Assembly (NCBI RefSeq): GCF_040518285.1
Contig: NZ_CP155449.1
Location: 434,001-498,000 of the forward strand
Reading direction: 5' to 3'
DNA length: 64,000 nt
Source of the DNA: Knoellia sp. S7-12
Lineage (GTDB): Bacteria > Actinomycetota > Actinomycetes > Actinomycetales > Dermatophilaceae
This document shows, in pieces, positions 8,618 to 17,567 of this stretch. A program made the position numbers and the translations under genes. The notes beneath the pieces are model-generated. The model saw only the letters and a list, made by a program, of their open reading frames with translations, was not told where the DNA came from and ran no database searches. Position 1 is the stretch's first letter, and the number at the start of each line of letters is the position of its first letter.

Positions 8618-9154
8618 TCAGAACAGGCGCGACTCGGCGGCCTCGGGAGGTTCCTCCAGCGCAAGGAGGCGGGCCTTGCGATCCAGCCCACCGGCATACC
8701 CGGTCAGTGAACCGTCGGAACCGATCACTCGGTGACACGGGATGAGAATGCTGACCGGGTTGTGTCCGACGGCCTGGCCGACCCGCTGCGCCAGCCCCGG
8801 GTTGCCGAGCTCGCGTGCGATCGCGCCGTAGGTCGTCGTGGTGCCATAGGCGATCGTCACGAGGAGGTCCCAGACCCGCTCCGAGAAGGCGTCCCCGTGT
8901 GTCGCCGTCGGGACGGTGAAGGTCGTCCGCTCGCCGCGGAAGTACTCCGCCAGCTCGCGCGTCGTGACCTCGAAGACGGCATCGCCCGTCGGCGAAACCT
9001 GGAGGCCGATCGCGTCGACCGCCGGTGGGTGCCAGTGGACGGGGAAGTAGAGGCCGGCGAGGGCGTCCCCTTCAGCGACGGCAAGGAGGTCGCCCATGTC
9101 CGTTGTGAGGGTGGCGTGGCGTCGGGGGAGTTGGGTCGTCGTCATGATGCCCAT
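8618..9154 (-). CDS. ogt: Methylated-DNA--protein-cysteine methyltransferase
   Basis: A 178-residue suicide DNA-repair protein that moves alkyl groups from O6-alkylguanine to its own Cys. The signature IPCHRVIGSDG is intact, with acceptor Cys near residue 140, and is preceded by TTYGAIARELGNPGLAQRVG, the recognition-helix region. It lacks the Ada regulatory domain, so it is Ogt-like. Starts at 9154 and 9145 are both ATG; neither has a clear ribosome binding site. Confidence 0.93.
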   Translation of the reverse strand: MGIMTTTQLPRRHATLTTDMGDLLAVAEGDALAGLYFPVHWHPPAVDAIGLQVSPTGDAVFEVTTRELAEYFRGERTTFTVPTATHGDAFSERVWDLLVTIAYGTTTTYGAIARELGNPGLAQRVGQAVGHNPVSILIPCHRVIGSDGSLTGYAGGLDRKARLLALEEPPEAAESRLF

Positions 9155-9196
9155 TGAACGACGCAGCACCGACGGTTGTGAGTCACGGCAAGGTCC

Positions 9197-9406
9197 TCAG
9201 CCGCGAAGGGCCAGGAGGAGGAGCTTGACCAGACAGAACAGGGCCACGACCAATCCCACGATCATGGCGACGGCCATGGCCACCTTCAGCGCGGGGTTCA
9301 GCCCGTCGTGCACGATCTGGCTCGTTGACACCGCGACGACCCACGCGAGGAACATCGTTGCGAAGAGGCTGCGCGCAGAGCGGCTGCGGGTGACGAACTC
9401 GAGCAT
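9197..9406 (-). CDS. Small two-helix membrane protein
   Basis: A 69-residue protein starting MLEFVTRSRSARS, with two hydrophobic helices (LFATMFLAWVVAVS and VAMAVAMIVGLVVALFCLV). The frame stays open further upstream but would run through tRNA-Ser, so the internal ATG is preferred. No family is recognised. It could be an inner-membrane accessory protein; function unknown. Confidence 0.6.
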   Translation of the reverse strand: MLEFVTRSRSARSLFATMFLAWVVAVSTSQIVHDGLNPALKVAMAVAMIVGLVVALFCLVKLLLLALRG

Positions 9407-9444
9407 GGGGTCAGTGTGCCGGAGGTAGTCGCGGGATATGGAAA

Positions 9445-9474
9445 TGCCCCGGATCGCTTCGCGATTCCGGGGCA
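9445..9474 (-). terminator. tRNA-Ser terminator
   Basis: A GC-rich hairpin (TGCCCCGG... arms with a one-base bulge) lies just 3' of tRNA-Ser on the minus strand and is followed by TTTCC. Confidence 0.75.
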
Positions 9475-9484
9475 GTCCAGTGTG

Positions 9485-9573
9485 CGGAGGCGGGGGGATT
9501 TGAACCCCCGATGGGTCTAAACCCAAACCGCATTAGCAGTGCGGCGCCATAAACCGGGCTAGGCGACGCCTCC
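9485..9573 (-). tRNA. tRNA-Ser(GCT)
   Basis: The 89-nt minus-strand gene has a GGAGGCG/CGCCTCC acceptor stem and discriminator G. The anticodon stem CCGCA/TGCGG has loop CTGCTAA, giving anticodon GCT. There is a long class II variable arm and a T-loop TTCAAAT. It reads AGC/AGU. No CCA is encoded. Confidence 0.97.
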
Positions 9574-9683
9574 TTGGCCGGATCAGGGTAACCGTCCGGC
9601 ACCGCACCGAGCAAAATGGCCGTCTGCAGCGGACTCGCGCGACACAATGAGCCGCTGTCCGTGCCCGCCTCCAGGAGCCTTCC

Positions 9684-10259
9684 ATGACCTTCACTCCGCC
9701 GACCCCCGGTGAGCCGCAACGCGCGCCTTCGGCACCGATGCCGTATGCCGCCCACTCGCCTGCGGTGGCCGGACCGCCCGGGTCGGGCCAACCAGTGTCT
9801 CCACCGACGCCCCCGCAGGGCTCCCCCGGCCACGCCAGGGCACGCCCATCCTGGGTTGCCTGGACGGCGCTCGGACTCAGCGCCCTGTCGTTCCTCATCG
9901 CGACGAGCATCGGGATCATCTATGCCGCGCACTCGCTCTCCGGGACCGAAGGATCGCAAGGATCGGAAGGAGAGGGTCTCTACTACGACGCAGGGATGCC
10001 GTCGTGGGGATCGGTTGACCTGAGCGCGACCGGCCAAGCGGAGAAGAGGAGCCTGACCGACAGTGTCGAAGAAGCGCTGAAGCAGGGGATCGAGGACTTC
10101 GACGGCAACGCTGACGACATCTCGAATGTCTCCTGCGAGGGGCTGGCTCCCAAGAAGGACTCGGTGGCGACCTGCTCAGTCACGGTTCAGGACTATGACT
10201 CGACGGTCGTGCTGTTCTTCCTCGATGACGACGGCGGGTATCTCGCCACGTTGTACTGA
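9684..10259 (+). CDS. Proline-rich membrane protein with DUF4333-like tail
   Basis: 191 residues: a Pro-rich cytoplasmic N-terminus (residues 1-55), one membrane helix (WTALGLSALSFLIATSIGII) and an extracytoplasmic C-terminal part. The SCEGLAPKKDSVATCSV segment with its Cys pair resembles DUF4333-type domains of actinobacterial envelope proteins. CAGGAG precedes the ATG. The last 84 nt overlap the 3' end of the convergent glycosyltransferase gene. Function unknown. Confidence 0.75.
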   Translation: MTFTPPTPGEPQRAPSAPMPYAAHSPAVAGPPGSGQPVSPPTPPQGSPGHARARPSWVAWTALGLSALSFLIATSIGIIYAAHSLSGTEGSQGSEGEGLYYDAGMPSWGSVDLSATGQAEKRSLTDSVEEALKQGIEDFDGNADDISNVSCEGLAPKKDSVATCSVTVQDYDSTVVLFFLDDDGGYLATLY

Positions 10260-11456
10260 CATCGGCGCCCGCGACTGCGTCGTCGACTGCTCGGGCACTG
10301 CGGGTGGTGCGAAGATCCATGTCCGCATGAGAACGAACTTCACCGCCGTCGACAGGGCCGTTGTCACTCCTACGGCCCCGGTCTCGACCCACGTCGGGGC
10401 GCCGGGGGCGACCGCGTGCAGCAGCCCCAGCCCTGCCGACGTGAACGCCAGCGTGATCAGGAAGACGACGAGTGCCTGCAGTTGCTGTCGCCCGGCACCT
10501 TCGCGCCCGCGCAGCCCGAAGGTCCAGTGCCGGTTCCACGAGGTGTTGGCGATCGTGGCCACGAGCAGGGCGATGGCGTTGGCGAGCGTCGCCGACGCCA
10601 TCCCTTGGCGCAGGAGTGCGAAGAGCCCGAGGTGGAACACGGTCGACACGACGCCGATCACCAGGAAGCTGACGGCCTGACGCGCGACGTGACCACTCGG
10701 CATACGCCGGCCCATGCGTTCCGCGATCGCGAAGACGTGCGGGGACGACGCCGAGAGGGTGCGACGCATCCGCCACACGCCGCGCAGGTCGTCACGTGCG
10801 GTGCTGATGACGTCGACGCGGCTGTCGGGGTCGTCGTACCAGTCGACCGGAACCTCGTGGATGCGCAGCTGGGCGCGCTCGGCGAGGACGAGGAGTTCGG
10901 TGTCGAAGAACCACGTCGTGTCCTGGACGAGGGGGAGGAGCTCGCCTGCCACGTCGCCACGGATTGCCTTGAAGCCGCACTGGGCGTCCGTGAATCGCGC
11001 GCCGAGGGCCCCGCGCAGGACGAGGTTGTAGCAGCGTGAGATGACTTCGCGCTGGGCTCCGCGCACGACTCGGGAACCGCGGGCCAGGCGGGACCCGATG
11101 GCGACGTCCGAGTGCCCCGACATGAGCGGCGCGACGAGCGGCCACAGGGCATCGAGGTCGGTCGACAGGTCGACGTCCATGTAGGCGAGGACCAGCGCGT
11201 CCGAACCCAGCCACACCTGCTTGAGGGCACGGCCCCGACCCTTCTCGGCCAGGTGGACGGCGCGCACTCCGGGCAGCTCACCGGTGAGGGCCTGTGCCGT
11301 CGCCCACGTCGCGTCGGTGCTCGCGTTGTCGGCGACGGTGATCCGGAACGGGTACGGGAACGTCGCCACCAGGTGGGCGTGGAGTCGGCGGACGCACGCC
11401 CCGACGGTGGCCTGCTCGTTGTGGACGGGGACGACGACATCGAGGACGGTGGTCAT
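10176..11456 (-). CDS. GT2 glycosyltransferase fused to GtrA-like membrane domain
   Basis: 426 residues. Residues 1-240 form a GT2 domain of the dolichyl-phosphate-glucose/mannose synthase type: VVPVHNEQATVGACVRRL, the Asp motif YMDVDLSTDLDAL and acceptor region DAQCGFKAIRGD. Residues about 265-395 form a four-helix GtrA-like domain (FLVIGVVSTVFHLGLFALL, IANTSWNRHWTFG). It likely makes polyprenyl-phosphate sugar and helps flip it. The start overlaps the upstream GT39 stop (ATGA), so the two are coupled: this enzyme would supply the donor for GT39. Confidence 0.92.
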   Translation of the reverse strand: MTTVLDVVVPVHNEQATVGACVRRLHAHLVATFPYPFRITVADNASTDATWATAQALTGELPGVRAVHLAEKGRGRALKQVWLGSDALVLAYMDVDLSTDLDALWPLVAPLMSGHSDVAIGSRLARGSRVVRGAQREVISRCYNLVLRGALGARFTDAQCGFKAIRGDVAGELLPLVQDTTWFFDTELLVLAERAQLRIHEVPVDWYDDPDSRVDVISTARDDLRGVWRMRRTLSASSPHVFAIAERMGRRMPSGHVARQAVSFLVIGVVSTVFHLGLFALLRQGMASATLANAIALLVATIANTSWNRHWTFGLRGREGAGRQQLQALVVFLITLAFTSAGLGLLHAVAPGAPTWVETGAVGVTTALSTAVKFVLMRTWIFAPPAVPEQSTTQSRAPMSVQRGEIPAVVIEEEQHDRRVIVLNRD

Positions 11457-13549
11457 ACGGTCGACTCCGTGGTCGAGGACGTGCTGTCCGTCGTCGTGGT
11501 GGCTCCCACGGGCTTCGTGAGGTCATAGAACGTCGAACCATCGATCGTGACGCTCGTGAAGTTGGCCTGGACCCAGGTGGAGATCTCGGAGGCCGTGCCC
11601 GTTCCACCCACGCCCCCGCCACGCATGCCGCCGCCGGTGCCGCTGGACGCGAAGTAGTGGATGAGGCCCTGGTCGACGTAGTCCTGGAACTGAGCCAGCG
11701 TCGGGCTCGGGTCGGACCCGTTGAACCCACCGATCGCCATGACGGGCAGACCGGAGCCGAGCTGGAGTCCCGCAGCGGTCTGCGACCCGACGGCGGCCGC
11801 GACCCAGCGATAGCTGCTCGCGCCCTCGGACAGGGCGGCGACGACCTCGGTGCTCGGGGTGCTGGCGTCCAGGAGTCCGCCCATGCCGCCGCCTCCTTGC
11901 GGTGCGGTCCCGCCACCTTGGGGTGCGGTCCCGCCACCTTGGGGTGCGGCGCCACCGCCGGGCATGGTCGGCATGGTGCCGCCCCGTGGCATTCCGCCGC
12001 CTCCCGGGCCGCCCATCCCGCCGGTGCTGGGTCCCGCGGTGACGATCGAGCCGGTGTAGGTCGTGTTCACGGTCGTGATGCTGTATGCCGTGGGGCCGGC
12101 GAGCGCTGCGATGAGGGCGGCTGCGATGACGGCCGGGACCGCGCGTCGGTGCAGCCGGTCGAGGGCGAGGAAGCCGAGAGCGGCGGTGATTCCCAGGGCA
12201 AGGACGAGCACGCGCAGCCAGTCTCCGTATGCCGTGGTCCGGCTCAGCAGGACGAAGCTCCAGATCGCTGCGGCGAGAGTTGCGGCGGACAGCGTTCCGA
12301 CGCCGAGCCAGGACTCGCGGCGCTCCCACGCCTCGGCCGATCCCATGCCGACCAGTGCGGCGACGGCGGGTGCGAGGGCGACGGTGTAGTACTCGTGGAA
12401 GATGCCGGCCATGAGCGAGAAGATCAGGATCGTAACGGTGAGCCAGCCGCCCCACACGATGTAGCCCGCCCGGCGCACGTCGGTGCGAGGAGCCCGGCCG
12501 CGCAGCCAGAGGCCCACGGCGAGCAGGATGAGTGCGCTGGGGATGAGCCACGAGATCTGGCCGCCGATGCTGCTGCTGAACATGCGTCCGAGTCCCGTTG
12601 AGCCCCAGCCGTTCCCGCCACCGACGGAGCCGGTCTCGTTGCCGTTGATCCGGCCGAGTCCGTTGTAGCCGAAGGTCAGCTCCAGGAACGAGTTGGTCTG
12701 GCTGCCACCGATGTAGGGGCGCATGCTCGCCGGGACGAGCTCGACGATGGCCACCCACCACCCGGCGGAGAGCAGCATTGCGCCGACGCCCGCAGCCGCC
12801 CCGATGATCCGGCGCCGCAACGTGGTGTCGGCTGCGACAAGGTAGGCGATGCCGAAGAACGGCACGACGAGGAGGACCTGCAGGGTCTTGGTGAGGAAGC
12901 CGAGGCCGATGAAGACGCCGGCGAGGGCCATCCAGCGGGCGGAGCCGCGCTCGATGGACCGCATGGTCGCCCAGGCGCCAAGCGCCATGAGGAGGACGAG
13001 CAGTGCGTCGGGGTTGTTGAAGCGGAACATGAGCACGGCGACCGGAGTGAGCGCCATGACCGTGCCGGCGATGAGCCCAGCGGCTGCACCCCACCAGCGG
13101 CGCACGCTCGTGAAGACGACCCCGACGGTCGCGACACCCATGAGCACCTGGGGGAAGAGGATCGCGAACGAGCTCAGCCCGAAGAGCCGGACGCTGAGCG
13201 CCATGACCCACAGTGCCGCAGGCGGCTTGTCGACGGTGATCGAGTTCCCGGCGTCGGATGACCCGTAGAAGAAGGCCTTCCAGGACTCGCTACCGGCCTG
13301 GACGGCGGCCGAGTAGAAGCTGTTGGCCCAGCCGTTGCTCGTGAGCCCGTAGGTGTAGAACGCCGCGGTGACGGCCAACAACACCAGCAGCGCGGGCCGG
13401 GCCCACGTGGGGTCCTCGGCGTTCCCACGGATGAACCGTTGGAGGCGGGAGGTCCGGGCGGCCGACTCGTCCGGTGCGCTCACGCGCTCCTCGGTCGGTG
13501 GACTGGCGGTCGCGGCAGCAGGGCCGGGGGAGAAGGTCATCGCGTTCAT
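11453..13549 (-). CDS. GT39/ArnT-like membrane glycosyltransferase
   Basis: About 698 residues with 10 or more membrane helices. The family signature GNSITVDKPPAALWVMAL contains the first-loop Asp used by polyprenyl-P-sugar transferases, and RFNNPDALLVLLMALGAW matches the family. A Gly-rich, repetitive extracytoplasmic stretch (GGMGGPGGGG then APQGGGT repeats) precedes a C-terminal soluble domain. It should move a sugar from polyprenyl phosphate to an exported acceptor. ATG 13549 is preferred; a GTG at 13603 is possible. It is coupled to the GT2-GtrA gene and near a two-component system. Confidence 0.88.
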   Translation of the reverse strand: MNAMTFSPGPAAATASPPTEERVSAPDESAARTSRLQRFIRGNAEDPTWARPALLVLLAVTAAFYTYGLTSNGWANSFYSAAVQAGSESWKAFFYGSSDAGNSITVDKPPAALWVMALSVRLFGLSSFAILFPQVLMGVATVGVVFTSVRRWWGAAAGLIAGTVMALTPVAVLMFRFNNPDALLVLLMALGAWATMRSIERGSARWMALAGVFIGLGFLTKTLQVLLVVPFFGIAYLVAADTTLRRRIIGAAAGVGAMLLSAGWWVAIVELVPASMRPYIGGSQTNSFLELTFGYNGLGRINGNETGSVGGGNGWGSTGLGRMFSSSIGGQISWLIPSALILLAVGLWLRGRAPRTDVRRAGYIVWGGWLTVTILIFSLMAGIFHEYYTVALAPAVAALVGMGSAEAWERRESWLGVGTLSAATLAAAIWSFVLLSRTTAYGDWLRVLVLALGITAALGFLALDRLHRRAVPAVIAAALIAALAGPTAYSITTVNTTYTGSIVTAGPSTGGMGGPGGGGMPRGGTMPTMPGGGAAPQGGGTAPQGGGTAPQGGGGMGGLLDASTPSTEVVAALSEGASSYRWVAAAVGSQTAAGLQLGSGLPVMAIGGFNGSDPSPTLAQFQDYVDQGLIHYFASSGTGGGMRGGGVGGTGTASEISTWVQANFTSVTIDGSTFYDLTKPVGATTTTDSTSSTTESTV
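11895..11957. repeat. Three tandem 21-bp repeats inside the GT39 gene
   Basis: Units start at 11895, 11916 and 11937, the last diverging at its end. They encode APQGGGT copies in the Gly-rich loop and preserve frame. Copy number could vary between strains. Confidence 0.85.
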
Positions 13550-13700
13550 GTCACTTACGGTCGGGCCGCTGCCTATGCCCTTGCTGTGCTCCTCCTGTCG
13601 CACCCAGATGAACCCTCACCCGCTTGCGTCTGGGGAGGTGGTTGCTCTCACCGCCACATCCGCAGACGCCAGGAGTACCCAGACGCGCAGAGAGACTCAG

Positions 13701-15131
13701 TCAGGCGGGGAGGGCGACGGTGAAGGTCGTCTGGCCCGGGCGGCTGTCGAGCTCGACCCGACCACCGTGCGACTTTGCGACCGCGTCGACGATCGACAGC
13801 CCCAATCCGGTTGACCCACTCGCTCGGGTGCGAGCCTCGTCCCCACGCGTGAACCGTTCAAAGACGCTCTCCTGCAACGTCTCTGGCACACCTGGACCAT
13901 CGTCGGCCACCGTCAGCTTCACCCAGTCGGCGTCCCGTCGAAGCGACGTGACGACCCTCGTCCCGGCGGGGGTGTGCGTGCGGGCGTTGGCCAACAGGTT
14001 GGCCAGGACCTGATGCAGTCGTGCCTGGTCACCGTCCACCTCGACCGGCTCGTCGGGCAGGTCGAGCTCCCACTGATGACCGGGCGCCGCCGCGTGCGCG
14101 TCGGAGACCGCATCCATCGCCAGGAGGGAGAGGTCGACGGTCACGCTGTCGAGAGGCCGACCCGCATCGAGCCGGGCCAGCAGAAGCAGGTCCTCGACAA
14201 GGCCCTGCATCCGAAGCGCCTCTGACTCGACCCGGGTCAACGCGTGGGTGACCGATGCGGGAACCGGCTCGCGCTCGCGACGGGACAGCTCGGCATACCC
14301 GCGAATGGACGCCAACGGCGTCCGCAGCTCGTGGGACGCATCTGCGACGAACTGGCGCACCTGCGTCTCTGACTTGTGCCGCGCCTTGAGGGCGCCCTCG
14401 ACGTTGTCGAGCATGCTGTTGAGCGCGACGCCGACCTGGCCGACCTCGGTGCGCGGGTCCGTGTCCGCCGCAGGCACCCGCTGAGCGAGCGCGACGTCGC
14501 CGGAGTCGAGCTCGAGACGGCTGACCTGGGTTGCGGTGTGCGCCACCCGTTGGAGGGGTGCGAGCCCGCGCCGGATGAGCCACTGGCCGCCGATGGCCAC
14601 GAGGGCCAGACCCACGAGGGTCGTGCCGACGACGAGAGCGATGATGGCGTCGACGATCCGGCTGATGCCGCTCATCGGCAGGCCCGAGATGACTGTGTTG
14701 CCGCCGGCGCCGCGCGCCGAGGCGACGCGGTACTCGCCCAGGCCCTCGACCTCGACCGTCTTGGGGGTCGCGCCGATGCTGGCGTCCTGCAAGGTGTCGA
14801 CCTGTGCCGTGGTGAGCTCGCCGATCGTCCGGCCGTACTCGACCTGGTTGCGCACGACATCGCCGTCGCGCAGCACGAGGAGGAGGGACTCGCCCCCGCC
14901 GCCGGGGATGGGGCCTCCGCCGCCAACGGGGCCGCGTGGGCCGCCTGCCCGAAAGAGGGACGCCGTGACGTCCTGGTCGATCTGGTTGACGAGGTGGTTC
15001 TGCAGGGCGAAGACGGTGAACGCCGACGTGGCCGCCGTGATGACGAGGAACAGACCCACGACCGCGGCGACGAGCTTGGTCGTCAGCGACCAGCCGCTGG
15101 GGTCGAACCAGGAACGCGGGGCCTCGCTCAT
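13701..15131 (-). CDS. Two-component sensor histidine kinase
   Basis: 476 residues. The first membrane helix (LVAAVVGLFLVITAATSAF) is followed by an extracellular sensor region of about 125 residues with a GGGGPIPGGGG loop. A second helix, HAMP, HisKA with ADASHELRTP (phosphorylated His near residue 267), and an HATPase domain with LANLLANARTHT, DDGPGVP and GSTGLGLSIV follow. The ATG overlaps the regulator stop (ATGA). The stimulus is unknown; the Gly-rich loop echoes Gly-rich stretches in neighbouring GT39 and in the small protein at 16046. Confidence 0.94.
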   Translation of the reverse strand: MSEAPRSWFDPSGWSLTTKLVAAVVGLFLVITAATSAFTVFALQNHLVNQIDQDVTASLFRAGGPRGPVGGGGPIPGGGGESLLLVLRDGDVVRNQVEYGRTIGELTTAQVDTLQDASIGATPKTVEVEGLGEYRVASARGAGGNTVISGLPMSGISRIVDAIIALVVGTTLVGLALVAIGGQWLIRRGLAPLQRVAHTATQVSRLELDSGDVALAQRVPAADTDPRTEVGQVGVALNSMLDNVEGALKARHKSETQVRQFVADASHELRTPLASIRGYAELSRREREPVPASVTHALTRVESEALRMQGLVEDLLLLARLDAGRPLDSVTVDLSLLAMDAVSDAHAAAPGHQWELDLPDEPVEVDGDQARLHQVLANLLANARTHTPAGTRVVTSLRRDADWVKLTVADDGPGVPETLQESVFERFTRGDEARTRASGSTGLGLSIVDAVAKSHGGRVELDSRPGQTTFTVALPA

Positions 15132-15862
15132 TCCGCCGGCTTGAGGACGTAGCCGACGCCGCGCATCGTGTGGATCATCGGGGTGCGGCCGGCGTCGATC
15201 TTCTTGCGCAGGTAGGAGATGTAGAGCTCGACGACGTTGGCCTGGCCGCCGAAGTCGTAGTTCCACACGCGGTCGAGGATCTGCGCCTTGGACAGCACCC
15301 GCTTGGGGTTGCGCATGAGATAGCGCAACAGCTCGAATTCGGTTGCGGTGAGGTGGATCTCGTCACCTCCGCGCGTCACCTCGTGGCTGTCCTCGTCCAT
15401 GGTGAGATCGCCGACGGCGATGACCGATGACGACTGGTCGGCAATGACCGTGGTGCGGCGCATGAGGGCGCGCAGCCGGGCCACGACCTCCTCGAGGCTG
15501 AACGGCTTGGTCACGTAGTCGTCGCCACCCGCAGTGAGACCAGCGACTCGGTCCTCGACGGCGTCCTTGGCGGTGAGGAACAGCACGGGGACGGCGTCGT
15601 CGTCGGCGCGCATCCGGCGCAACACCTCGAGGCCGTCGAAGTCGGGGAGCATCATGTCGAGCACGACTGCGTCGGGCTGGAATTCACGCGCCGCCTTGAC
15701 CGCCTTGAGACCGGTGGCCGCGGAGCGGACCTCCCACCCCTCGTAGCGCAGGGCCATCGACAACAGCTCGGTGAGGTTGGACTCGTCGTCGACCACCAGG
15801 ACCCGAACGGGGCTCCCGTCAGGGCGCAGCAGCTTGGCGGACGAGGTCGATGCGGTGCTCAT
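15128..15862 (-). CDS. OmpR-family response regulator
   Basis: 244 residues: a receiver domain (VLVVDDESNL, phosphoacceptor Asp69 in AVVLDMMLPDFDG, Lys in FLTAKDAVEDR) and a winged-helix DNA-binding domain (LTATEFELLRYLMRNPKRVL, VELYISYLRKKID). It is transcribed before and coupled to its kinase. Likely targets are the adjacent glycosyltransferases and the divergent small protein gene, which is inference from position. Confidence 0.95.
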   Translation of the reverse strand: MSTASTSSAKLLRPDGSPVRVLVVDDESNLTELLSMALRYEGWEVRSAATGLKAVKAAREFQPDAVVLDMMLPDFDGLEVLRRMRADDDAVPVLFLTAKDAVEDRVAGLTAGGDDYVTKPFSLEEVVARLRALMRRTTVIADQSSSVIAVGDLTMDEDSHEVTRGGDEIHLTATEFELLRYLMRNPKRVLSKAQILDRVWNYDFGGQANVVELYISYLRKKIDAGRTPMIHTMRGVGYVLKPAE

Positions 15863-16045
15863 GACACCCAGTAGACCGTCATGTCTTCAGTGTTCCCCAT
15901 GCGTTGCCTGTGCGAATCCTGTGAGGTGTCAACGACCCACGAGGGCGTATGCCGTGTGGTCCCGTCCGCGCTCCCTGTCCTTCAGACATCCTGGCCACAT
16001 GCCCACCACAGGCTCTGCACAGGCTTGCCCGCCACGGTCGCTCCC

Positions 16046-16330
16046 ATGACGCCTGACAACAACAGCATCGCCACCACCCCCGATGAGAGCGCCACCGCTC
16101 CTGCAGTGAACCCGGTCCGCTGGTCCGGCAAGAAGACGGCTGTCGCGGCCGCCCTCGCATTCGGGCTCTCGTCGATGGGCGCCGTCGCGACGGCCGCGGC
16201 CCACGAGGCGGGCAGCTCCACGACCCAGGACGGACGAGGAGGCTTCCCGGGTGGACAGGGCCAGCGGGGTCAGCTGCCTCAACAGGGCCAGATGCCACAG
16301 ATGCCGCAGCAGAGCCAGCCGACGAACTGA
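16046..16330 (+). CDS. Small secreted/anchored Gly-Gln-rich protein
   Basis: 94 residues starting MTPDNNS. After about 30 polar residues comes WSGKKTAVAAALAFGLSSMG, then AVATAAAHEAG resembling a signal peptide or membrane anchor. The Gly/Gln/Met/Pro-rich tail includes GGQGQRGQLPQQGQMPQ. It is divergent from the response regulator/kinase pair and so could be its target or ligand. No family recognised and no clear Shine-Dalgarno site. An in-frame upstream extension to 15881 looks non-coding. Confidence 0.55.
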   Translation: MTPDNNSIATTPDESATAPAVNPVRWSGKKTAVAAALAFGLSSMGAVATAAAHEAGSSTTQDGRGGFPGGQGQRGQLPQQGQMPQMPQQSQPTN

Positions 16331-16355
16331 GGGGCGGACAACGCAGCGACTGTCG

Positions 16356-17537
16356 TCAGAGCGTGCGGGAGATGAGTTCCTTCATGATCTCGTTGGTCCC
16401 GCCATAGATCTTCTGCACCCGAGCGCCGGCATACATGCGGGCGATGGGGTACTCCATCATGTAGCCGTAGCCGCCGAAGATCTGGAGGCACCGGTCGATG
16501 ACGTCGCACTGCACGTCGGTCGTCCAGTACTTCGCACGCGACGCGGTGGCGGCGTCCAGCTGCCCGTTGATGTGCAGCCCGATGCAGTAGTCGAGGAAGG
16601 TTCGGGCGGCGAGGACGTCGGTGCTCACCTCGGCGAGGGTGAAGCGCGTGTTCTGGAAGTCACCGATGGGCTTGCCGAACGCCTCGCGCTCCTTCGAGTA
16701 GGCGATGGCCAGCTCAACCGCCTTGTCGGCCGAGCCGACTGCTCCGACGGCGATGGCCAGACGTTCCTGAGGCAGCTGGAGCATGAGCTGATAGAAGCCC
16801 TGGCCCTCCTCCTCGCCGAGGAGGTTGCCGACCGGGACCAACATGTCGCTGAATGAGAGCTCGCGGGTGTCCTGCCCGTGCTGCCCGATCTTCTTCAGGA
16901 CGCGGCCGCGCTCGAAGCCCTCGAGCCCCGGCGTCTCTGAAGTGCCACCGACCTCCGCGAAGATGAGCGAAACCCCTTGTGCCCCTTCGCCGCCGGTGCG
17001 GGCGACGATGACCACGAGCCCGGCGTGCGACGAGTTGGTGATGAAGGTCTTGCTGCCGTTGACGACGTAGCGGTCGCCGTCGCGCTTGGCGGTGGTGCGG
17101 ATCGCCTGCAGGTCCGACCCGGTCGACGGCTCGGTCATGGCGATGGCACCGATGAGTTCGCCGGTGGCCATCCGCGGGAGCCAGCGCTGCTTCTGCTCTT
17201 CGGACCCGTATTGAAGGAGGTAGTGGGCCACGATCGACGAGTGCACCGAGTAGCCGAGCGCGTCGTCACCCGCCCGCCCCTGCTCCCACATCACGGCGGC
17301 CTCGTGGGCGAAGCTGCCGCCACCACCGCCGTACTCCTCGGGGATAGAGATGCACAACAGTCCTGCTGCGCCCGCAGCCAGCCACGTCTCCTTGTCGACC
17401 TGGTGCTGCTCGGCGAAGCGCTCGAGGTTCGGGGTCACCTCACGCTCGAAGAACGTGCGGGCCAAGGTGGCGACATCGGCGACCTCGTCCTGCATCCAGG
17501 GGGACACGTAGGTCGCGGGCGGGAGGATCGTGGGCAT
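16356..17537 (-). CDS. Acyl-CoA dehydrogenase
   Basis: 393 residues, the usual family length. Signatures include AIAMTEPSTGSDLQAIRTTA (FAD/substrate loop), QHGQDTRELSFSDMLVPV, and near the C-terminus QIFGGYGYMMEYPIARMYAG and IYGGTNEIMKELI containing the catalytic-Glu region. It introduces the alpha-beta double bond in acyl-CoA. Last gene of the beta-oxidation operon, downstream of the CoA-transferase family gene. Confidence 0.94.
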   Translation of the reverse strand: MPTILPPATYVSPWMQDEVADVATLARTFFEREVTPNLERFAEQHQVDKETWLAAGAAGLLCISIPEEYGGGGGSFAHEAAVMWEQGRAGDDALGYSVHSSIVAHYLLQYGSEEQKQRWLPRMATGELIGAIAMTEPSTGSDLQAIRTTAKRDGDRYVVNGSKTFITNSSHAGLVVIVARTGGEGAQGVSLIFAEVGGTSETPGLEGFERGRVLKKIGQHGQDTRELSFSDMLVPVGNLLGEEEGQGFYQLMLQLPQERLAIAVGAVGSADKAVELAIAYSKEREAFGKPIGDFQNTRFTLAEVSTDVLAARTFLDYCIGLHINGQLDAATASRAKYWTTDVQCDVIDRCLQIFGGYGYMMEYPIARMYAGARVQKIYGGTNEIMKELISRTL

Positions 17538-17567
17538 CGTGGCTCCTAGTGCTCAGACAGTGAGGGG

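Noticed and set aside
9411..10037. 208-codon minus-strand ORF over tRNA-Ser
   Set aside because: It crosses the tRNA and runs antisense to the Pro-rich protein, with no coding signal of its own.
11880..12010. CRISPR-like tandem repeats
   Set aside because: The 21-bp units have no spacers and encode an in-frame Gly-rich protein repeat.
13626..13686. GCGTCTGGG/CCCAGACGC inverted repeat between the GT39 and kinase genes
   Set aside because: The arms are 43 nt apart, and the spacing fits neither a terminator nor a simple operator well enough to call.
15881..16045. Upstream extension of the small Gly/Gln-rich protein
   Set aside because: The first 55 codons overlap the regulator promoter region and do not look protein-like; ATG 16046 fits the signal/anchor.
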